Assembly: GCA_003216155.1 (NCBI GenBank)
Contig: QCJH01000004.1
Location: 41,070 to 105,069 of the forward strand
Source of the DNA: Prochlorococcus sp. AG-409-A19
Lineage (GTDB): Bacteria > Cyanobacteriota > Cyanobacteriia > PCC-6307 > Cyanobiaceae
Length of the DNA stretch: 64,000 nt
Direction: 5' to 3'
Positions within the stretch are counted from its first letter, which is position 1. Every line of letters starts with the position of its first letter. This document shows positions 27,525 to 37,303 of the stretch, piece after piece. The translations under genes were made by a program, and so were the position numbers. Below the pieces are notes generated by a model that did no database searches, was not told where the DNA came from, and saw only the letters and a list, made by a program, of their open reading frames with translations.

Positions 27525-28478
27525 TTAGTCGTCAAATCTTGAGTTGTTGTCTCTAGGTTTTGGACTCTTCGTTCTTTGATCCCTGATTGGCTCATCGGGG
27601 TAGTTTTTTGCTGTTGTTCTAGTGGATGGATTGTTCTGGATTGGTCGTCTGCTTGATGATCTATTTCTGGAGTTAGTTGGAGAGAAAGCAGCATCTTCTG
27701 CTCCCTGGCGAATTGGAGAACCTTTGGGGATCCCTGGGTTTGAGACTGTTGAATATGTTCCATTTCCAGCCTGGTTTCGGACTGTTGCGCTGTTCCTGTT
27801 GTTTGCAGCTTGCTGATTTAGCGATGGGCGACTGCCTCTACGTTGTTCTTGTCTTGAATTTCTTCTGTCACCGAAGCTTTGACTTCTATCTGGTTCATTT
27901 TCTTCTTGATTGAAACGGCTCATTCGACGAACTCTTTCTGAATTTTGCCGATTTGAGGGCCTATCTTCATCTCGAGTTCTTCTACGACGGCTTACAGCTT
28001 CTTCTGGGATAGCAGCTCTCGAGGATGGGCGGCGAGGCCTATAGAAATCTTCTTCACTCCTTTCAGGTTCATAGTTTTCGCGACTCGTGAAGCGTCTTCG
28101 TAAGGGTTGTTGCTCGCCGAAACTTTCAGAGGAATCATCCCAATCACTTCTAGGGACTCTTGGTGGCGTGGAAGGCTCATCATCGAAATATGAAGATCGA
28201 CGAGCTTGGTCTGTTGCTACTCCTCTTAATCGCACACTCTCATATGCGAAAAAAACTGTTGTCCCTGCGAGTAGAAATTGACCAAATTGAAGGATTGGGT
28301 CCAATCTCCAACCCTGAAAAAAAAGAATCCCACCGCAAAGAAGGCCTATGGCTGCAAAAAAGACGTCGTAGTCTCTAGCCAAGGCAGGCTTAAAAGTACG
28401 CATGAAATAAAGACCTGCACCGCACACGGCAAGCACGATGCCCACAATGCTGGCCCAATTGAGACTGGCATTGACCAA
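27525..28478 (-). CDS. ycf66: Ycf66-family membrane protein with long charged tail
   Basis: Ycf66 proteins are conserved in cyanobacteria and some chloroplasts; their function is not established. The first 85 residues hold three hydrophobic segments (SIVGIVLAVCGAGLYFM, VFFAAIGLLCGGILFF and FLLAGTTVFFAYESV) with the family's RTFKPALARDYD loop between the first two. The remaining 230 residues are Arg-, Ser-, Glu- and Asn-rich, without globular character, and probably unstructured. The start is a TTG at the conserved NWASIVGIV segment. The psbX-like gene lies 92 bases upstream on the same strand. Confidence 0.88.
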   Translation of the reverse strand: MVNASLNWASIVGIVLAVCGAGLYFMRTFKPALARDYDVFFAAIGLLCGGILFFQGWRLDPILQFGQFLLAGTTVFFAYESVRLRGVATDQARRSSYFDDEPSTPPRVPRSDWDDSSESFGEQQPLRRRFTSRENYEPERSEEDFYRPRRPSSRAAIPEEAVSRRRRTRDEDRPSNRQNSERVRRMSRFNQEENEPDRSQSFGDRRNSRQEQRRGSRPSLNQQAANNRNSATVRNQAGNGTYSTVSNPGIPKGSPIRQGAEDAAFSPTNSRNRSSSRRPIQNNPSTRTTAKNYPDEPIRDQRTKSPKPRDNNSRFDD

Positions 28479-28570
28479 TGTTGGGCTCCCTCAAAACGTT
28501 CTTTGAAGAGACTGAAAATCAGTCTCAATGCGTTCAGTCTACGAAGTGGGCCAAATTTGGGGGAAACCTA

Positions 28571-28684
28571 TCAGCGGTCTAGCTGATCTTTTTGGCTGAC
28601 CCATAAAAGGGCTATCACTGTTGGAACAATGAGAACAATGGCACCTACGAGGCTGAGCAACAAATTTATGGTGGACTGGGTCAT
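28571..28684 (-). CDS. psbX: Photosystem II protein PsbX-like
   Basis: The 37-residue product starts MTQSTINLLLSLVGAIVLIV and ends VSQKDQLDR. It has one membrane helix with an N-terminal Thr/Ser cap and a short polar tail of the SQ-K-D-R type found in PsbX, a small subunit near cytochrome b559 and the QB site. The position beside ycf66 agrees with other picocyanobacteria (established knowledge of gene order, recalled rather than checked). Other single-helix photosystem subunits are possible alternatives. Confidence 0.75.
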   Translation of the reverse strand: MTQSTINLLLSLVGAIVLIVPTVIALLWVSQKDQLDR

Positions 28685-28783
28685 AGCAGCTGCATTAGTT
28701 GGGCAAGGCCGTTCCAATCCTACGGATTAAAAGCACCTTTCTACGATGCTGATGCTGATGCTTTGAGCTTTGTGACGCCATTG

Positions 28784-29080
28784 ATGGTTCAGTGCCTCCC
28801 AACTTTGCATTTTTTGTTGGGATTTCTACTCGCTTTGTGGACTTTGGGGTTTTTGCTCCGAATCGTTCTGACCTGGTACCCAGAGGTCAATCTTAGTAAT
28901 GGTTTTTGGCCTTTAGTTGGTTTGCCAACGGAATTTTGCTTGGCTTTAACACGAAAAATGATTCCACCTATTGGTGGAGTTGATGTAACCCCTGTTGTAT
29001 GGGTTGGCTTGGTCAGCCTAGTTAGAGAGTTATTGGTTGGACAGCAAGGTCTTCTGACGCAACTTTTGGTGAGAATTTAG
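28784..29080 (+). CDS. YggT/Ycf19-family membrane protein
   Basis: YggT proteins have two membrane helices and are linked to cell division, thylakoid organisation or osmotic tolerance in bacteria and chloroplasts. The sequence has a first helix (LHFLLGFLLALWTLGFLL), the conserved RIVLTWYPE loop, the LTRKMIPPIGGVDVTPVVW motif typical of the family and a second helix. Several start codons are possible; TTG 28763 and GTG 28772 lie upstream of the ATG used here. It is convergent with accC. Confidence 0.9.
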   Translation: MVQCLPTLHFLLGFLLALWTLGFLLRIVLTWYPEVNLSNGFWPLVGLPTEFCLALTRKMIPPIGGVDVTPVVWVGLVSLVRELLVGQQGLLTQLLVRI

Positions 29081-29117
29081 TTTGATTATTTCAATTTGGC
29101 TTAATTATGCGAGTTGT

Positions 29118-30464
29118 TTAGCCAAGCATTTCTTCTTCAACGAATTTGGTATGTACATCACCTTTTAGGAATTCATCTCGATTAAGCAGGATGAGATGAA
29201 AATCTATTGTTGTAGGAATGCCAGTTACAGCGCATTCATTTAGAGCTCTTTTCATTCTTTTGAGAGCTGCTTTGCGATCATGTCCCCAGACAATTAATTT
29301 TCCTATAAGAGAATCGTAGAAAGGAGGGATGTCGTAGCCGGTATATACATGACTGTCTACGCGAACACCAGGGCCCCCTGGTGGAAGCCAGCCTGTAATT
29401 CTTCCTGGTGAAGGACGGAAATTATGGGTTGCATCTTCAGCATTTATGCGACATTCGATTGCGTGTCCTTTTAGTTGAATATCCTCTTGCTTAAAGCTGA
29501 TTGCTTCCCCTCCAGCGATTCGGAGTTGTTCAGCGATAAGGTCTATTCCTGTGACCATTTCAGTTACTGGATGTTCAACTTGAATCCGAGTGTTCATTTC
29601 CATGAAGTAGAAGTCTCCATTGCGATCTAGGAGGAATTCCACAGTCCCTGCACCTTCATATTTGATGCTCTTTGCTGCAGCTACAGCTGCCTCACCCATC
29701 TTTTTCCTAAGCGAATGATCAAGTGCTGGGCTAGGTGATTCTTCGAGAAGTTTCTGATGGCGTCTCTGAATAGAGCAATCACGTTCCCCAAGGTGCACAA
29801 CATTGCCATGGCGGTCGGCAAGCACTTGTACTTCTACATGGCGTGGTAGGCCGATAAATTTCTCCATATAAAGCCCAGCATTCCCAAAAGCGGCTTCTGC
29901 TTCGCCTTGTGCAGCCTTGAAGAGGGTTTCAAGCTGATCGGGTTTATTAACTAATCGCATGCCACGGCCACCTCCCCCAGCGGTGGCTTTAATCATTACT
30001 GGATAGCCCATTGTCTTGGCTAAATCTGCTGCTTCTTCTGGGCTGGCAAGTAATCCTTCGCTGCCTGGCACTGTTGGGACGCCCACTTTTTGCATTGTGG
30101 CTTTGGCTGTGGACTTATCGCCCATAGACCTAATTGCATGGGGTGAAGGACCAATAAAGGTGATGCCATGGTCGCGGCATATTTCTGCAAAACGATCATT
30201 TTCTGCAAGGAATCCATACCCTGGGTGAATTGCGTCTACGCCTCGAGAAGTTGCAGCCGCAAGAATGTTCGGGACGTTTAGATAGCTTTTGCTGCTAGGA
30301 GCTTCCCCCACGCATACTGCTTCGTCAGCAAGTTGAACGTGCAAGGCGTTTCTATCAACAGTGCTGTAAACAGCCACCGTTGCTATCCCAAGTTCTCTGC
30401 AGCTACGGAGAATTCTGAGAGCAATTTCTCCGCGATTTGCGATTAGTACTTTGCCGATTGGCAT
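29118..30464 (-). CDS. accC: Biotin carboxylase subunit of acetyl-CoA carboxylase
   Basis: AccC carboxylates biotin on AccB with ATP and bicarbonate, committing carbon to fatty acids. The 448-residue protein has the N-terminal [14 protein letters not shown], the ATP-grasp glycine loop [12 protein letters not shown] near 160, the metal-binding [14 protein letters not shown] near 288 with Glu and Asn, and the C-terminal biotin-binding [10 protein letters not shown] segment. Length and motifs are those of stand-alone bacterial AccC. The start is ATG. A tRNA-Leu gene lies about 125 bases upstream on the opposite strand. Confidence 0.98.
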   Translation of the reverse strand: MPIGKVLIANRGEIALRILRSCRELGIATVAVYSTVDRNALHVQLADEAVCVGEAPSSKSYLNVPNILAAATSRGVDAIHPGYGFLAENDRFAEICRDHGITFIGPSPHAIRSMGDKSTAKATMQKVGVPTVPGSEGLLASPEEAADLAKTMGYPVMIKATAGGGGRGMRLVNKPDQLETLFKAAQGEAEAAFGNAGLYMEKFIGLPRHVEVQVLADRHGNVVHLGERDCSIQRRHQKLLEESPSPALDHSLRKKMGEAAVAAAKSIKYEGAGTVEFLLDRNGDFYFMEMNTRIQVEHPVTEMVTGIDLIAEQLRIAGGEAISFKQEDIQLKGHAIECRINAEDATHNFRPSPGRITGWLPPGGPGVRVDSHVYTGYDIPPFYDSLIGKLIVWGHDRKAALKRMKRALNECAVTGIPTTIDFHLILLNRDEFLKGDVHTKFVEEEMLG

Positions 30465-30588
30465 CCGGCGGCATCATTTAGGCCTTGGCGGATCGTATCA
30501 GCGCTAAGGCCCAGGTTTGTGAGATAAACCACTTCCCTTTGGCCGTTATGATCTTCAATGACTCAACCCGAGAGGTTCAGTCAGCCAC

Positions 30589-30670
30589 GCGGATGTGGTG
30601 GAATTGGTAGACACGCACGTTTGAGGGGCGTGTGGCTTAGGCCTTGCGAGTTCAAGTCTCGCCATCCGCA
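30589..30670 (+). tRNA. tRNA-Leu (GAG)
   Basis: The RNA folds as a class II tRNA: acceptor stem GCGGATG pairs with CATCCGC, the D-arm carries GGTGGAATTGGTAGAC, the anticodon loop is TTGAGGG (anticodon GAG), a long variable arm follows, and the T-arm contains GTTCAAGTC. The discriminator is A, as expected for leucine, and CCA is not encoded. The lpxB-like gene begins 40 bases downstream. Confidence 0.93.
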
Positions 30671-30709
30671 TTCTTTTATTACAACTTGACGGTATTAACC
30701 CCAGCTGTA

Positions 30710-31996
30710 ATGCAGGAAGCTTCCTTGTTGGTGGTTCTGGTAACCAATGGACCTGGGGAACTTTCAACTTGGGTTAGGCCACTTGCAGAAAACCTTCACA
30801 CCAAGTTGTTGATGCGACCTCGATCAATGAATTCGCCAATTGGTTTGCGTCTTGTTTTAGTACCTTGTCCAAATTCGACAGGTAACGAGGCTTCTGTTGC
30901 CAGAGATTGGGGCATTTTTGAGCAAATTAAGCAAGCAGATCAATTTTGGAATTTGTTGCTGCGACCTCATCTTTATGGGCCTTGGCCCAGGAGAGGATTA
31001 GTAGTTTTTCTTGGCGGAGATCAGTTTTGGAGTGTATTGCTTTCAGCAAGGTTGGGTTATCGGCATATCACTTATGCGGAGTGGGTTGCACGTTGGCCTC
31101 AATGGAATGACCGCATAGCTGCAATGTCCAGCAAAGTTCGGGACAAGTTGCCCATACGTTTTCAAAGCCGCTGCAGTGTGGTTGGTGACTTGATGGCGGA
31201 TATTCCTTATGTCGCTAGAGCAGATTCTCCTTTGCCGACAGGCGAATGGGTAGCTCTTTTGCCTGGGTCTAAAAGGGCCAAACTTTGTGTTGGCGTACCT
31301 TTTATGTTGGAAGTTGCTGAACGTCTTTCTGCAATTAGGCCTGGATGCCGTTTCTTGATGCCAATCGCAAGTACTACTAGCCTTGCAGAATTGGAATGGT
31401 TTAGTAGTTCCAGTAATCCAATCGCTCGTTCATATTGCTCTGGGATTAGCGCTGTAAAACCTTCTGAGGATGGACATCCTTGGAGAAGGTTGGTTACGCG
31501 ATCAGGTATAGAAATTAATTTGCAAGAGGATCAGCCTGCACATGGTCCCTTGAGCCAATGTGATTTGGCATTAACAACCGTAGGTGCAAATACGGCTGAA
31601 TTAGGAGCTATTGGTTTGCCAATGATTGTGATCGTGCCAACCCAACATTTGGAGGTAATGCAGGCCTGGGATGGGGTGTTGGGCTTAATAGCTCGGTTGC
31701 CTGGATTGAGATGGTGCATAGGTGTTTTGCTGAGTGCATGGAGACTTAGAAATCATGGATATCTTGCCTGGCCAAATATTTCTGCAGGCAGGATGGTCGT
31801 TCCAGAGAGAGTTGGCTTAATATCTCCTGCTGATATCGCTCAGGAGAGCGCAGATTGGCTTGATTCTCCTGAAAGACTAAGAGGGCAAAGGGAAGATCTT
31901 CGCGCCTTGAGGGGGCGCCCAGGGGCCATAGCTGCCCTGGCAAATGAGGTGCGCAACCTTCTGCCAAAAGTGCTTGGTCATTTCGATTCGCTTTAA
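30710..31996 (+). CDS. Lipid-A-disaccharide synthase-related protein
   Basis: This 428-residue protein belongs to an LpxB-related group found across cyanobacteria that is probably a glycosyltransferase, although not a proven LpxB. Recognisable pieces are the N-terminal VTNGPGELSTWV (GT-B first strand), VFLGGDQFWS near 110, the VVGDLMAD segment near 165, the LLPGSKRAK nucleotide-sugar loop near 190, and TTVGANTAELGAIGLPMIV near 295. Cyanobacteria in this group make little or no canonical lipid A, so the acceptor is unknown. The frame extends into the upstream tRNA; the ATG MQEASLLVVLV is the sensible start. Confidence 0.78.
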   Translation: MQEASLLVVLVTNGPGELSTWVRPLAENLHTKLLMRPRSMNSPIGLRLVLVPCPNSTGNEASVARDWGIFEQIKQADQFWNLLLRPHLYGPWPRRGLVVFLGGDQFWSVLLSARLGYRHITYAEWVARWPQWNDRIAAMSSKVRDKLPIRFQSRCSVVGDLMADIPYVARADSPLPTGEWVALLPGSKRAKLCVGVPFMLEVAERLSAIRPGCRFLMPIASTTSLAELEWFSSSSNPIARSYCSGISAVKPSEDGHPWRRLVTRSGIEINLQEDQPAHGPLSQCDLALTTVGANTAELGAIGLPMIVIVPTQHLEVMQAWDGVLGLIARLPGLRWCIGVLLSAWRLRNHGYLAWPNISAGRMVVPERVGLISPADIAQESADWLDSPERLRGQREDLRALRGRPGAIAALANEVRNLLPKVLGHFDSL

Positions 31997-32046
31997 AATA
32001 TTCTTTGTGGCAATGCATCAAACCTTGATTTGGTAAAAACAATTTT

Positions 32047-32472
32047 ATGAATGATCTTCCATCCTTTGACCCCAATTCCAAAATTGATAAGAGCCAAGAA
32101 GAATGGCAGTCTAAACTTACTTTAGAGCAGTATCACATAACTAGAAAAGCCGGTACTGAAAGGCCATTTACTGGTGAATATTGGAACAACAAAGAAGAAG
32201 GAACTTATCATTGCGTTTGTTGTGATTTGCCGTTATTCGACTCATCCCGAAAGTATGATTCGGGTACAGGTTGGCCTAGCTTTTGGGACGAATTGGAGGA
32301 GTCATCTATCTCTACTGTAGAAGATATTAGTCATGGCATGAAAAGAATAGAGATCATTTGCTCGCGTTGTGATGCTCATCTTGGGCATTTGTTTAATGAT
32401 GGACCTGCCCCTACGGGAAAAAGATATTGCGTAAATAGTGCATCTCTAACCTTTTCAAAGATTCAAAACTAG
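32047..32472 (+). CDS. msrB: Peptide-methionine (R)-S-oxide reductase
   Basis: MsrB repairs the R-sulfoxide of methionine in oxidised proteins. The 141-residue sequence contains the zinc-binding CVCC and CSRC pairs, GTGWPSFW near 77, the substrate-binding HLGHLF near 114 and the catalytic cysteine in GKRYCVNSASL near 128. The N-terminal 20 residues are more polar than the core. The ATG start is clear; it follows the LpxB-related gene by 50 bases and is convergent with the PRC-barrel gene. Confidence 0.96.
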   Translation: MNDLPSFDPNSKIDKSQEEWQSKLTLEQYHITRKAGTERPFTGEYWNNKEEGTYHCVCCDLPLFDSSRKYDSGTGWPSFWDELEESSISTVEDISHGMKRIEIICSRCDAHLGHLFNDGPAPTGKRYCVNSASLTFSKIQN

Positions 32473-32488
32473 CTTTCTTAAATATTCT

Positions 32489-33541
32489 TTACCAAGGATC
32501 TTCGAGTTCATTTATATTCAGTCTCGATGTTTGTTTTTCTTCAACACTTGAGTCCTTTTGTGAATCCAATGGCTCAACATCGAGAGGGGCTTCATTGTTT
32601 TGAATAGCTCTTCTTGAGGCCTTTCTAGGCATTGGTAAAGGCGCTTCTTCAGTTGCAGTAGAAGGGGAAAATGAATACGTGTCTTGATCAGTCTTGTTTG
32701 TATCCAGGTAAGAATTATATTGACTTTCTTCTTCGAGAGAACTTTCGTCTAAATATCTACGTTCTTGAACTCTTTCTCGTTGCCTTTCTTCGAGCTCTAC
32801 ATATTCTAACTCTTCTTCAGGTATGAAAACTTTTTCCTTTGCTGCCTCCAGGCTTCTTTGCTCTTGTTCATTAGATTGACCAGAAAGAAGTTGGTTCTCA
32901 ACAGGGACAAGATTAACTTTGTAACGCTCTCTTTCTTGCTCTTCCCAACTAGCGCCTCCTACTCCAAGCTTTTCAAGAAATCCAGTATTTAATTGTTTGA
33001 GCTTTTCTTCAGCGCCTTCATAAACGATTATTCGATCTGGGCCACTACTGACCATTTCCTCGACAGGAATCTCCCACGTACTAAGGACTCCTTCCCCAAG
33101 AAGTGGAACTCCTAAGGCTCCCATTACTAGGGTTGTTAGCTCTCCAGTTTCAATGTCGAACGAGAATCCCAAGACTCGCCCAAGCTGCTGTCCTGATTCT
33201 GTGATTACTTCGCAGTTAATAACTCGGCTATAGCGATCTGGACTGAAGCCTTCGCTTAGAGAATCAGCCGAATCAACAAGGATGACGTCACCGACTTGAC
33301 GGATTCGATCAAGCGGCATCCAACGAGGTAGGCCAGGTAGGAATCGAGTTAGAGGATTATCTCTAAGGCCAAGAGCAATGACTTCTCTTCGGTCAATGTC
33401 AACGATGACCTCTCCGACTAGTCCTAACCTCCTGCCAGTGTCGCGGGTAATAACTTGTGTCCCCATTAACTCGGATCTAAGCCAGAGCCGATCACTCGGC
33501 ACAGTGTCAAGGGGATCGTTTGGGGATTGGGCCGTGGTCAA
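32489..33541 (-). CDS. PRC-barrel domain protein next to smc
   Basis: PRC barrels are small beta domains found in RNA-processing and photosynthetic assembly proteins. Residues about 20-100 form one barrel (GTQVITRDTGRRLGLVGEVIVDI) and about 105-175 a second (GQQLGRVLGFSFDIETGELTTLV). The rest, from 190 on, is Glu-, Gln- and Ser-rich with coiled-coil and disordered character, without recognised motif. The start is TTG and lies 64 bases downstream of the smc stop, so the two are probably cotranscribed. Such proteins sit next to smc in several cyanobacteria; the exact role is not known. Confidence 0.8.
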   Translation of the reverse strand: MTTAQSPNDPLDTVPSDRLWLRSELMGTQVITRDTGRRLGLVGEVIVDIDRREVIALGLRDNPLTRFLPGLPRWMPLDRIRQVGDVILVDSADSLSEGFSPDRYSRVINCEVITESGQQLGRVLGFSFDIETGELTTLVMGALGVPLLGEGVLSTWEIPVEEMVSSGPDRIIVYEGAEEKLKQLNTGFLEKLGVGGASWEEQERERYKVNLVPVENQLLSGQSNEQEQRSLEAAKEKVFIPEEELEYVELEERQRERVQERRYLDESSLEEESQYNSYLDTNKTDQDTYSFSPSTATEEAPLPMPRKASRRAIQNNEAPLDVEPLDSQKDSSVEEKQTSRLNINELEDPW

Positions 33542-33604
33542 ACTCAGACCCTCAAAATTGGGCTATGAGGATTATTTTGACGCAAAGCCTTTAGAAAGAT
33601 CATT

Positions 33605-36600
33605 TCAAGCAGCGTCGGGTAAACCCACAACCTGGGTATGTGCCCCTCTGGCCTGTGTGACACCAATGGTTCTTCTGGAAGCGCCAATCATTGGACGACG
33701 GTGACTTACAACTAAAAATTGTGCTTGTTCTGCTTGGCTTGCAATTAAGGCTGAGAGTCTTTCAACATTCACCCCATCAAGAAAGCTATCTACCTCATCT
33801 AATGCGTAGAAAGGGGAAGGTCGAAAACGTTGGAGTGCGAATAGAAAACTTAGAGCAGTAAGAGATTTTTCACCTCCTGACATTGCAGCTAGCCTCCTTA
33901 CAGCTTTGCCTTTTGGATGAGCAACCAGGGTTAGGCCACCTTCTAGAGGATTATCAGGGCTGTCTAATTGCAGATGTCCGTCTCCTTCTGAGAGACTTCC
34001 AAAAATTTCTCTAAAGTGTTGGTCTACCGCCTTAAATGCTTCCATAAACGCTTCTTGACGAAGAGTCGCGACATTTTCTATTCGATTTAGCAATTCTTCT
34101 CTTTCTTGACTTAAGACATCAAGCCTTTCACCAAGATCTCCAAGTCTTTTTTCTAGAGCTTCGAGTTCTTCTAAGGCAAGCATATTTACTGGTTCAAGAG
34201 CTTCCATTTGACCTTGAATTTTTTCGAGTTTGTTTTGAAGAGCTTCTAGCCCATTGACGCGTATTTCTTGTGAAATATCTGGGAGAGGATTAGGCAATTT
34301 TTGTTCGAGTTCGTTTAGGCGAATGGCTTCACTACGCAGTTGTTCTGAAAGTGCTAGTTGATCTTCTCTAAGCTTTTGTAGTTTCCATTGTGCTTCTTGA
34401 AGCTTTTGTCTTTGATCAGCTACATCTGCTTCTGCTATATCTCTTTCTCGACGTTTTTCCCCAAAGCGAATTTGAAGGTCTTTTTGTTGACTTTCTAATG
34501 AACCCCGTCTTTCTTTTAGAGCTTTTTGTTGCTCTTTCCATTGGCCATGGGCAGTAGAGAGAGCTTCTACTGCATCTTGAAGTCGATGTTCTTCACTCTC
34601 TAATGCTTTTTGTTGCTCAACTAAATGTTGAACATTTAGCTGACATTGACGCTGTTCATTGAGCAATTCATCTCTTGTAATTCTTGCAAGCTCCAGTTCT
34701 TTATCAGCTGTTTCAAGTAAAGCCTGTAGCTTTTGCCATGTTTCAGCTTCTTCTTTTGTCTCTTTGATATTTTCCTCTTTATTGAGTTGATCAAGCTCGA
34801 GTATTAATGGAGCAATATCTCGAATTACTTCCTTTACTCGATTCTCCTGCTTTTCTTTGGAAAGGGAAATCAAGTTTAATTTTGCAGACCTTTGATTTCT
34901 TCTCTCCATTAGAGGGCCATGTGAACGTTGAGCCGCAATCTTCTCTGCTTTTAAAGCTGCTTGTCGCTGTTCCAGTTTCCTAAGCAAAGGTCTTGCTTCA
35001 TCAATTGCTTTATTTAGGCGTGACTCTGATTTTCGACAGACAATTAAGGTTTCACCAAGCTCAAGAAGTCTTTTTCGTAAAGGCGCGGCTTCGTCTCCTT
35101 CATTCCCACTCCCGAAGCTTACATAATCATGTCTTCTTGAAAGACTACCTCCTGTCATTGCACCACTTTTCTCGAGCAACTCTCCATCAAGTGTTACTGC
35201 TCTAGTTCTACCAAGGTGATATTTAGCAGAGTCGAGATTATCAAATACAAGGGTTTCTCCAAAAATATAGCCAAAGACATTTTTATATATTGGCTCGAAC
35301 TTTACAAGATCTACTGCTTTGCCAATGAAGCCATCATTCTTAGAAGTTAATGAAGGATTGATACCTTTAACTAATGCTTTGTTGTTTGAACTTGTATTGC
35401 TAGGAAATCTGATCTTATTAAGAGGTAGAAAAGTTAGTCTCCCAGCCTTTTGTCTTTTTAGGAGTTCTATTGCTCTTGCGGCAATACTTTCATCATCTAC
35501 CACTATGTGGCTAAGTCTTGCGCCAGCGGCAACCTCAAGTGCAAGTCGATGGATGTTTTCCACATCGCCTAATTTGGCAACAGCACCATGAATGCCTTCC
35601 AATCCAGATTCTAGAAGCAGTCTTAAAGCACCAGTCCCTCGACTTTCTTGAAGTGTTTCTCTTCTGCTCTCTAGTTTTGCGATTTCCCTTTCTAGCCTTG
35701 CTTGCTCTTGTTCGAGTCTATTGCGAGTACGTTCTTGAATAGAGAGATTGTCAATTGCCTCTTGCAATTGCTTTTTTTGGCTGTTCACACCTTCAAGAAG
35801 ACTTCCCCATTCGAGATCTAACTTTTCTAATTGATTTATTACATGTTGGTTTTCCGCATTGTCTTTTATTTGTTCTTCTTCTAGTTCTTTTTGTCGAGAA
35901 GCATCCTGTCTTAATCGCTCTTCTAGCTGTTGTTGCTCTTGTTGGAGTGGTGTCAGATTTGATTGGAGTTGTTGACGACGAGAACTTCTTTGTCGCTGAT
36001 GGTCAAGCCATTCTCCTGAACGACCTGCAACTTCCCCAAGTCTGCGGCGAGAAAGTTCTACTGAGGCTTCAGCATCTTTACAGGCTTGTTCAGCAGCTTC
36101 TAGCTTTGAAGATTGGATTCCTTTATTTTGCTTTTGTGCGTCTTCTGTCAACTCTTGGCGTTTTAATTTGAGTTCTTGCCTGAGCTTTTGTAATTGCTCA
36201 CCTTCTTGTTGATGTTGCGAGGCTTGTCTTTCCATCTCTCTAGATTGTGTCTCTAAGCCAGCCAGTTCAGCTTGTACCGCTATAAGTTGATCTTCTCCAA
36301 GAGCTTTTACAGTTTCTTGGAGGCTTTTTAAATTCGCCTCGCTTAACTTGAGACTTTTGCCTTTTTCTATTAAACGCTTTTCATCTTTAATTTCCTTTTC
36401 ACCTATTAGTTGGTGTTGATTTTGGAGTTCTTTGAGTCCTTGCTTAGCTGTTTCGAAGGCAATAACCAATTCTTGTTGGCGCCCTGAATGCAGTTGTTCA
36501 CGCAATTCTTGGTAGGTTCTTGCTTTTGCGCAGTCTTTTTCTAATCGATGTCGAGCGGTAATAAGTTCTTGCTCTACTATCCGACAACGTTCTTGTTTTT

Positions 36601-37219
36601 CTTGAACGTCAGTAAGCTTTGAATGTGTTTGTTCTATTCGCCGATCAAATAGTGCAACACCCGCCAGTTCATCTATTAGAACTCTTCTATCACGATTACT
36701 CATGGAGACTATTCTTGTGACGTCTCCTTGCATAACTACATTACTTCCTTCAGGATCAATGCGGAGTCTTCTCAATTGAGTTTGGAGTTGTTGAAGGTTG
36801 CAAGCTTCGCCATCTGCGCTGTAACTACTGCTATATGAGCCTCCTGGCATTACTCTTAGACGTCGAGTAACAGTCCATTCTTTTTGATTTGGTTTAATCC
36901 AAGGACCTTCTTCTGGAATCTCCAGATCTTGTTCAGCTGAATCTGGATGCCAATCACTTAGGTCGAATCGAACACTTACTTCTGTTTCTGCGGCTTTACC
37001 AGCTTTAAGTACTCCACTATTAATTAAGTCAGGCAATCTATCTGCTCTCATTCCTCTACTAGTGGCTAAGCCAAGACAAAACAAAACCCCATCGAGAATA
37101 TTGCTTTTCCCAGAGCCATTAGGGCCCGTTACAACAGTAAAACCTTGTTCAAGGGGGATAGTCATCGACCCCCCGAAGGACTTGAAATGCGTTAGCCCTA
37201 CCTGATTGATATGAACCAA
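33605..37219 (-). CDS. smc: Chromosome segregation ATPase SMC
   Basis: SMC condenses and organises chromosomes as a ring with ScpA and ScpB. The N-terminal head has Walker A GPNGSGKSNIL near residue 34 and the Q-loop region VVMQGDVTRI; long coiled coils follow, interrupted by a hinge near 500-680 (LAKLGDVENIHRLAL, GRTRAVTLDGELL and GAMTGGSL). The C-terminal head carries signature LSGGEKSLTAL and Walker B FYALDEVDSFLD. A length near 1200 is normal. The open frame extends eight codons further to another TTG; the one used gives the usual LVHINQVGLTHFKSF start. Its antisense strand contains several open frames that are only by-products of the coiled-coil codons. Confidence 0.96.
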   Translation of the reverse strand: MVHINQVGLTHFKSFGGSMTIPLEQGFTVVTGPNGSGKSNILDGVLFCLGLATSRGMRADRLPDLINSGVLKAGKAAETEVSVRFDLSDWHPDSAEQDLEIPEEGPWIKPNQKEWTVTRRLRVMPGGSYSSSYSADGEACNLQQLQTQLRRLRIDPEGSNVVMQGDVTRIVSMSNRDRRVLIDELAGVALFDRRIEQTHSKLTDVQEKQERCRIVEQELITARHRLEKDCAKARTYQELREQLHSGRQQELVIAFETAKQGLKELQNQHQLIGEKEIKDEKRLIEKGKSLKLSEANLKSLQETVKALGEDQLIAVQAELAGLETQSREMERQASQHQQEGEQLQKLRQELKLKRQELTEDAQKQNKGIQSSKLEAAEQACKDAEASVELSRRRLGEVAGRSGEWLDHQRQRSSRRQQLQSNLTPLQQEQQQLEERLRQDASRQKELEEEQIKDNAENQHVINQLEKLDLEWGSLLEGVNSQKKQLQEAIDNLSIQERTRNRLEQEQARLEREIAKLESRRETLQESRGTGALRLLLESGLEGIHGAVAKLGDVENIHRLALEVAAGARLSHIVVDDESIAARAIELLKRQKAGRLTFLPLNKIRFPSNTSSNNKALVKGINPSLTSKNDGFIGKAVDLVKFEPIYKNVFGYIFGETLVFDNLDSAKYHLGRTRAVTLDGELLEKSGAMTGGSLSRRHDYVSFGSGNEGDEAAPLRKRLLELGETLIVCRKSESRLNKAIDEARPLLRKLEQRQAALKAEKIAAQRSHGPLMERRNQRSAKLNLISLSKEKQENRVKEVIRDIAPLILELDQLNKEENIKETKEEAETWQKLQALLETADKELELARITRDELLNEQRQCQLNVQHLVEQQKALESEEHRLQDAVEALSTAHGQWKEQQKALKERRGSLESQQKDLQIRFGEKRRERDIAEADVADQRQKLQEAQWKLQKLREDQLALSEQLRSEAIRLNELEQKLPNPLPDISQEIRVNGLEALQNKLEKIQGQMEALEPVNMLALEELEALEKRLGDLGERLDVLSQEREELLNRIENVATLRQEAFMEAFKAVDQHFREIFGSLSEGDGHLQLDSPDNPLEGGLTLVAHPKGKAVRRLAAMSGGEKSLTALSFLFALQRFRPSPFYALDEVDSFLDGVNVERLSALIASQAEQAQFLVVSHRRPMIGASRRTIGVTQARGAHTQVVGLPDAA

Positions 37220-37303
37220 CAGGAAGCCAGCATCATCCTTCAAACTTTAGCGAAGCCTTTGAGAAGCTCAAGGGACATTCACATTTGGCATAGGTTCTTT
37301 TTT

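Noticed and set aside
35755..36171. Long open frame antisense to smc
   Set aside because: Coiled-coil codon bias produces Leu/Phe/Val-rich antisense frames; several occur across this gene and none has a start context or motif.
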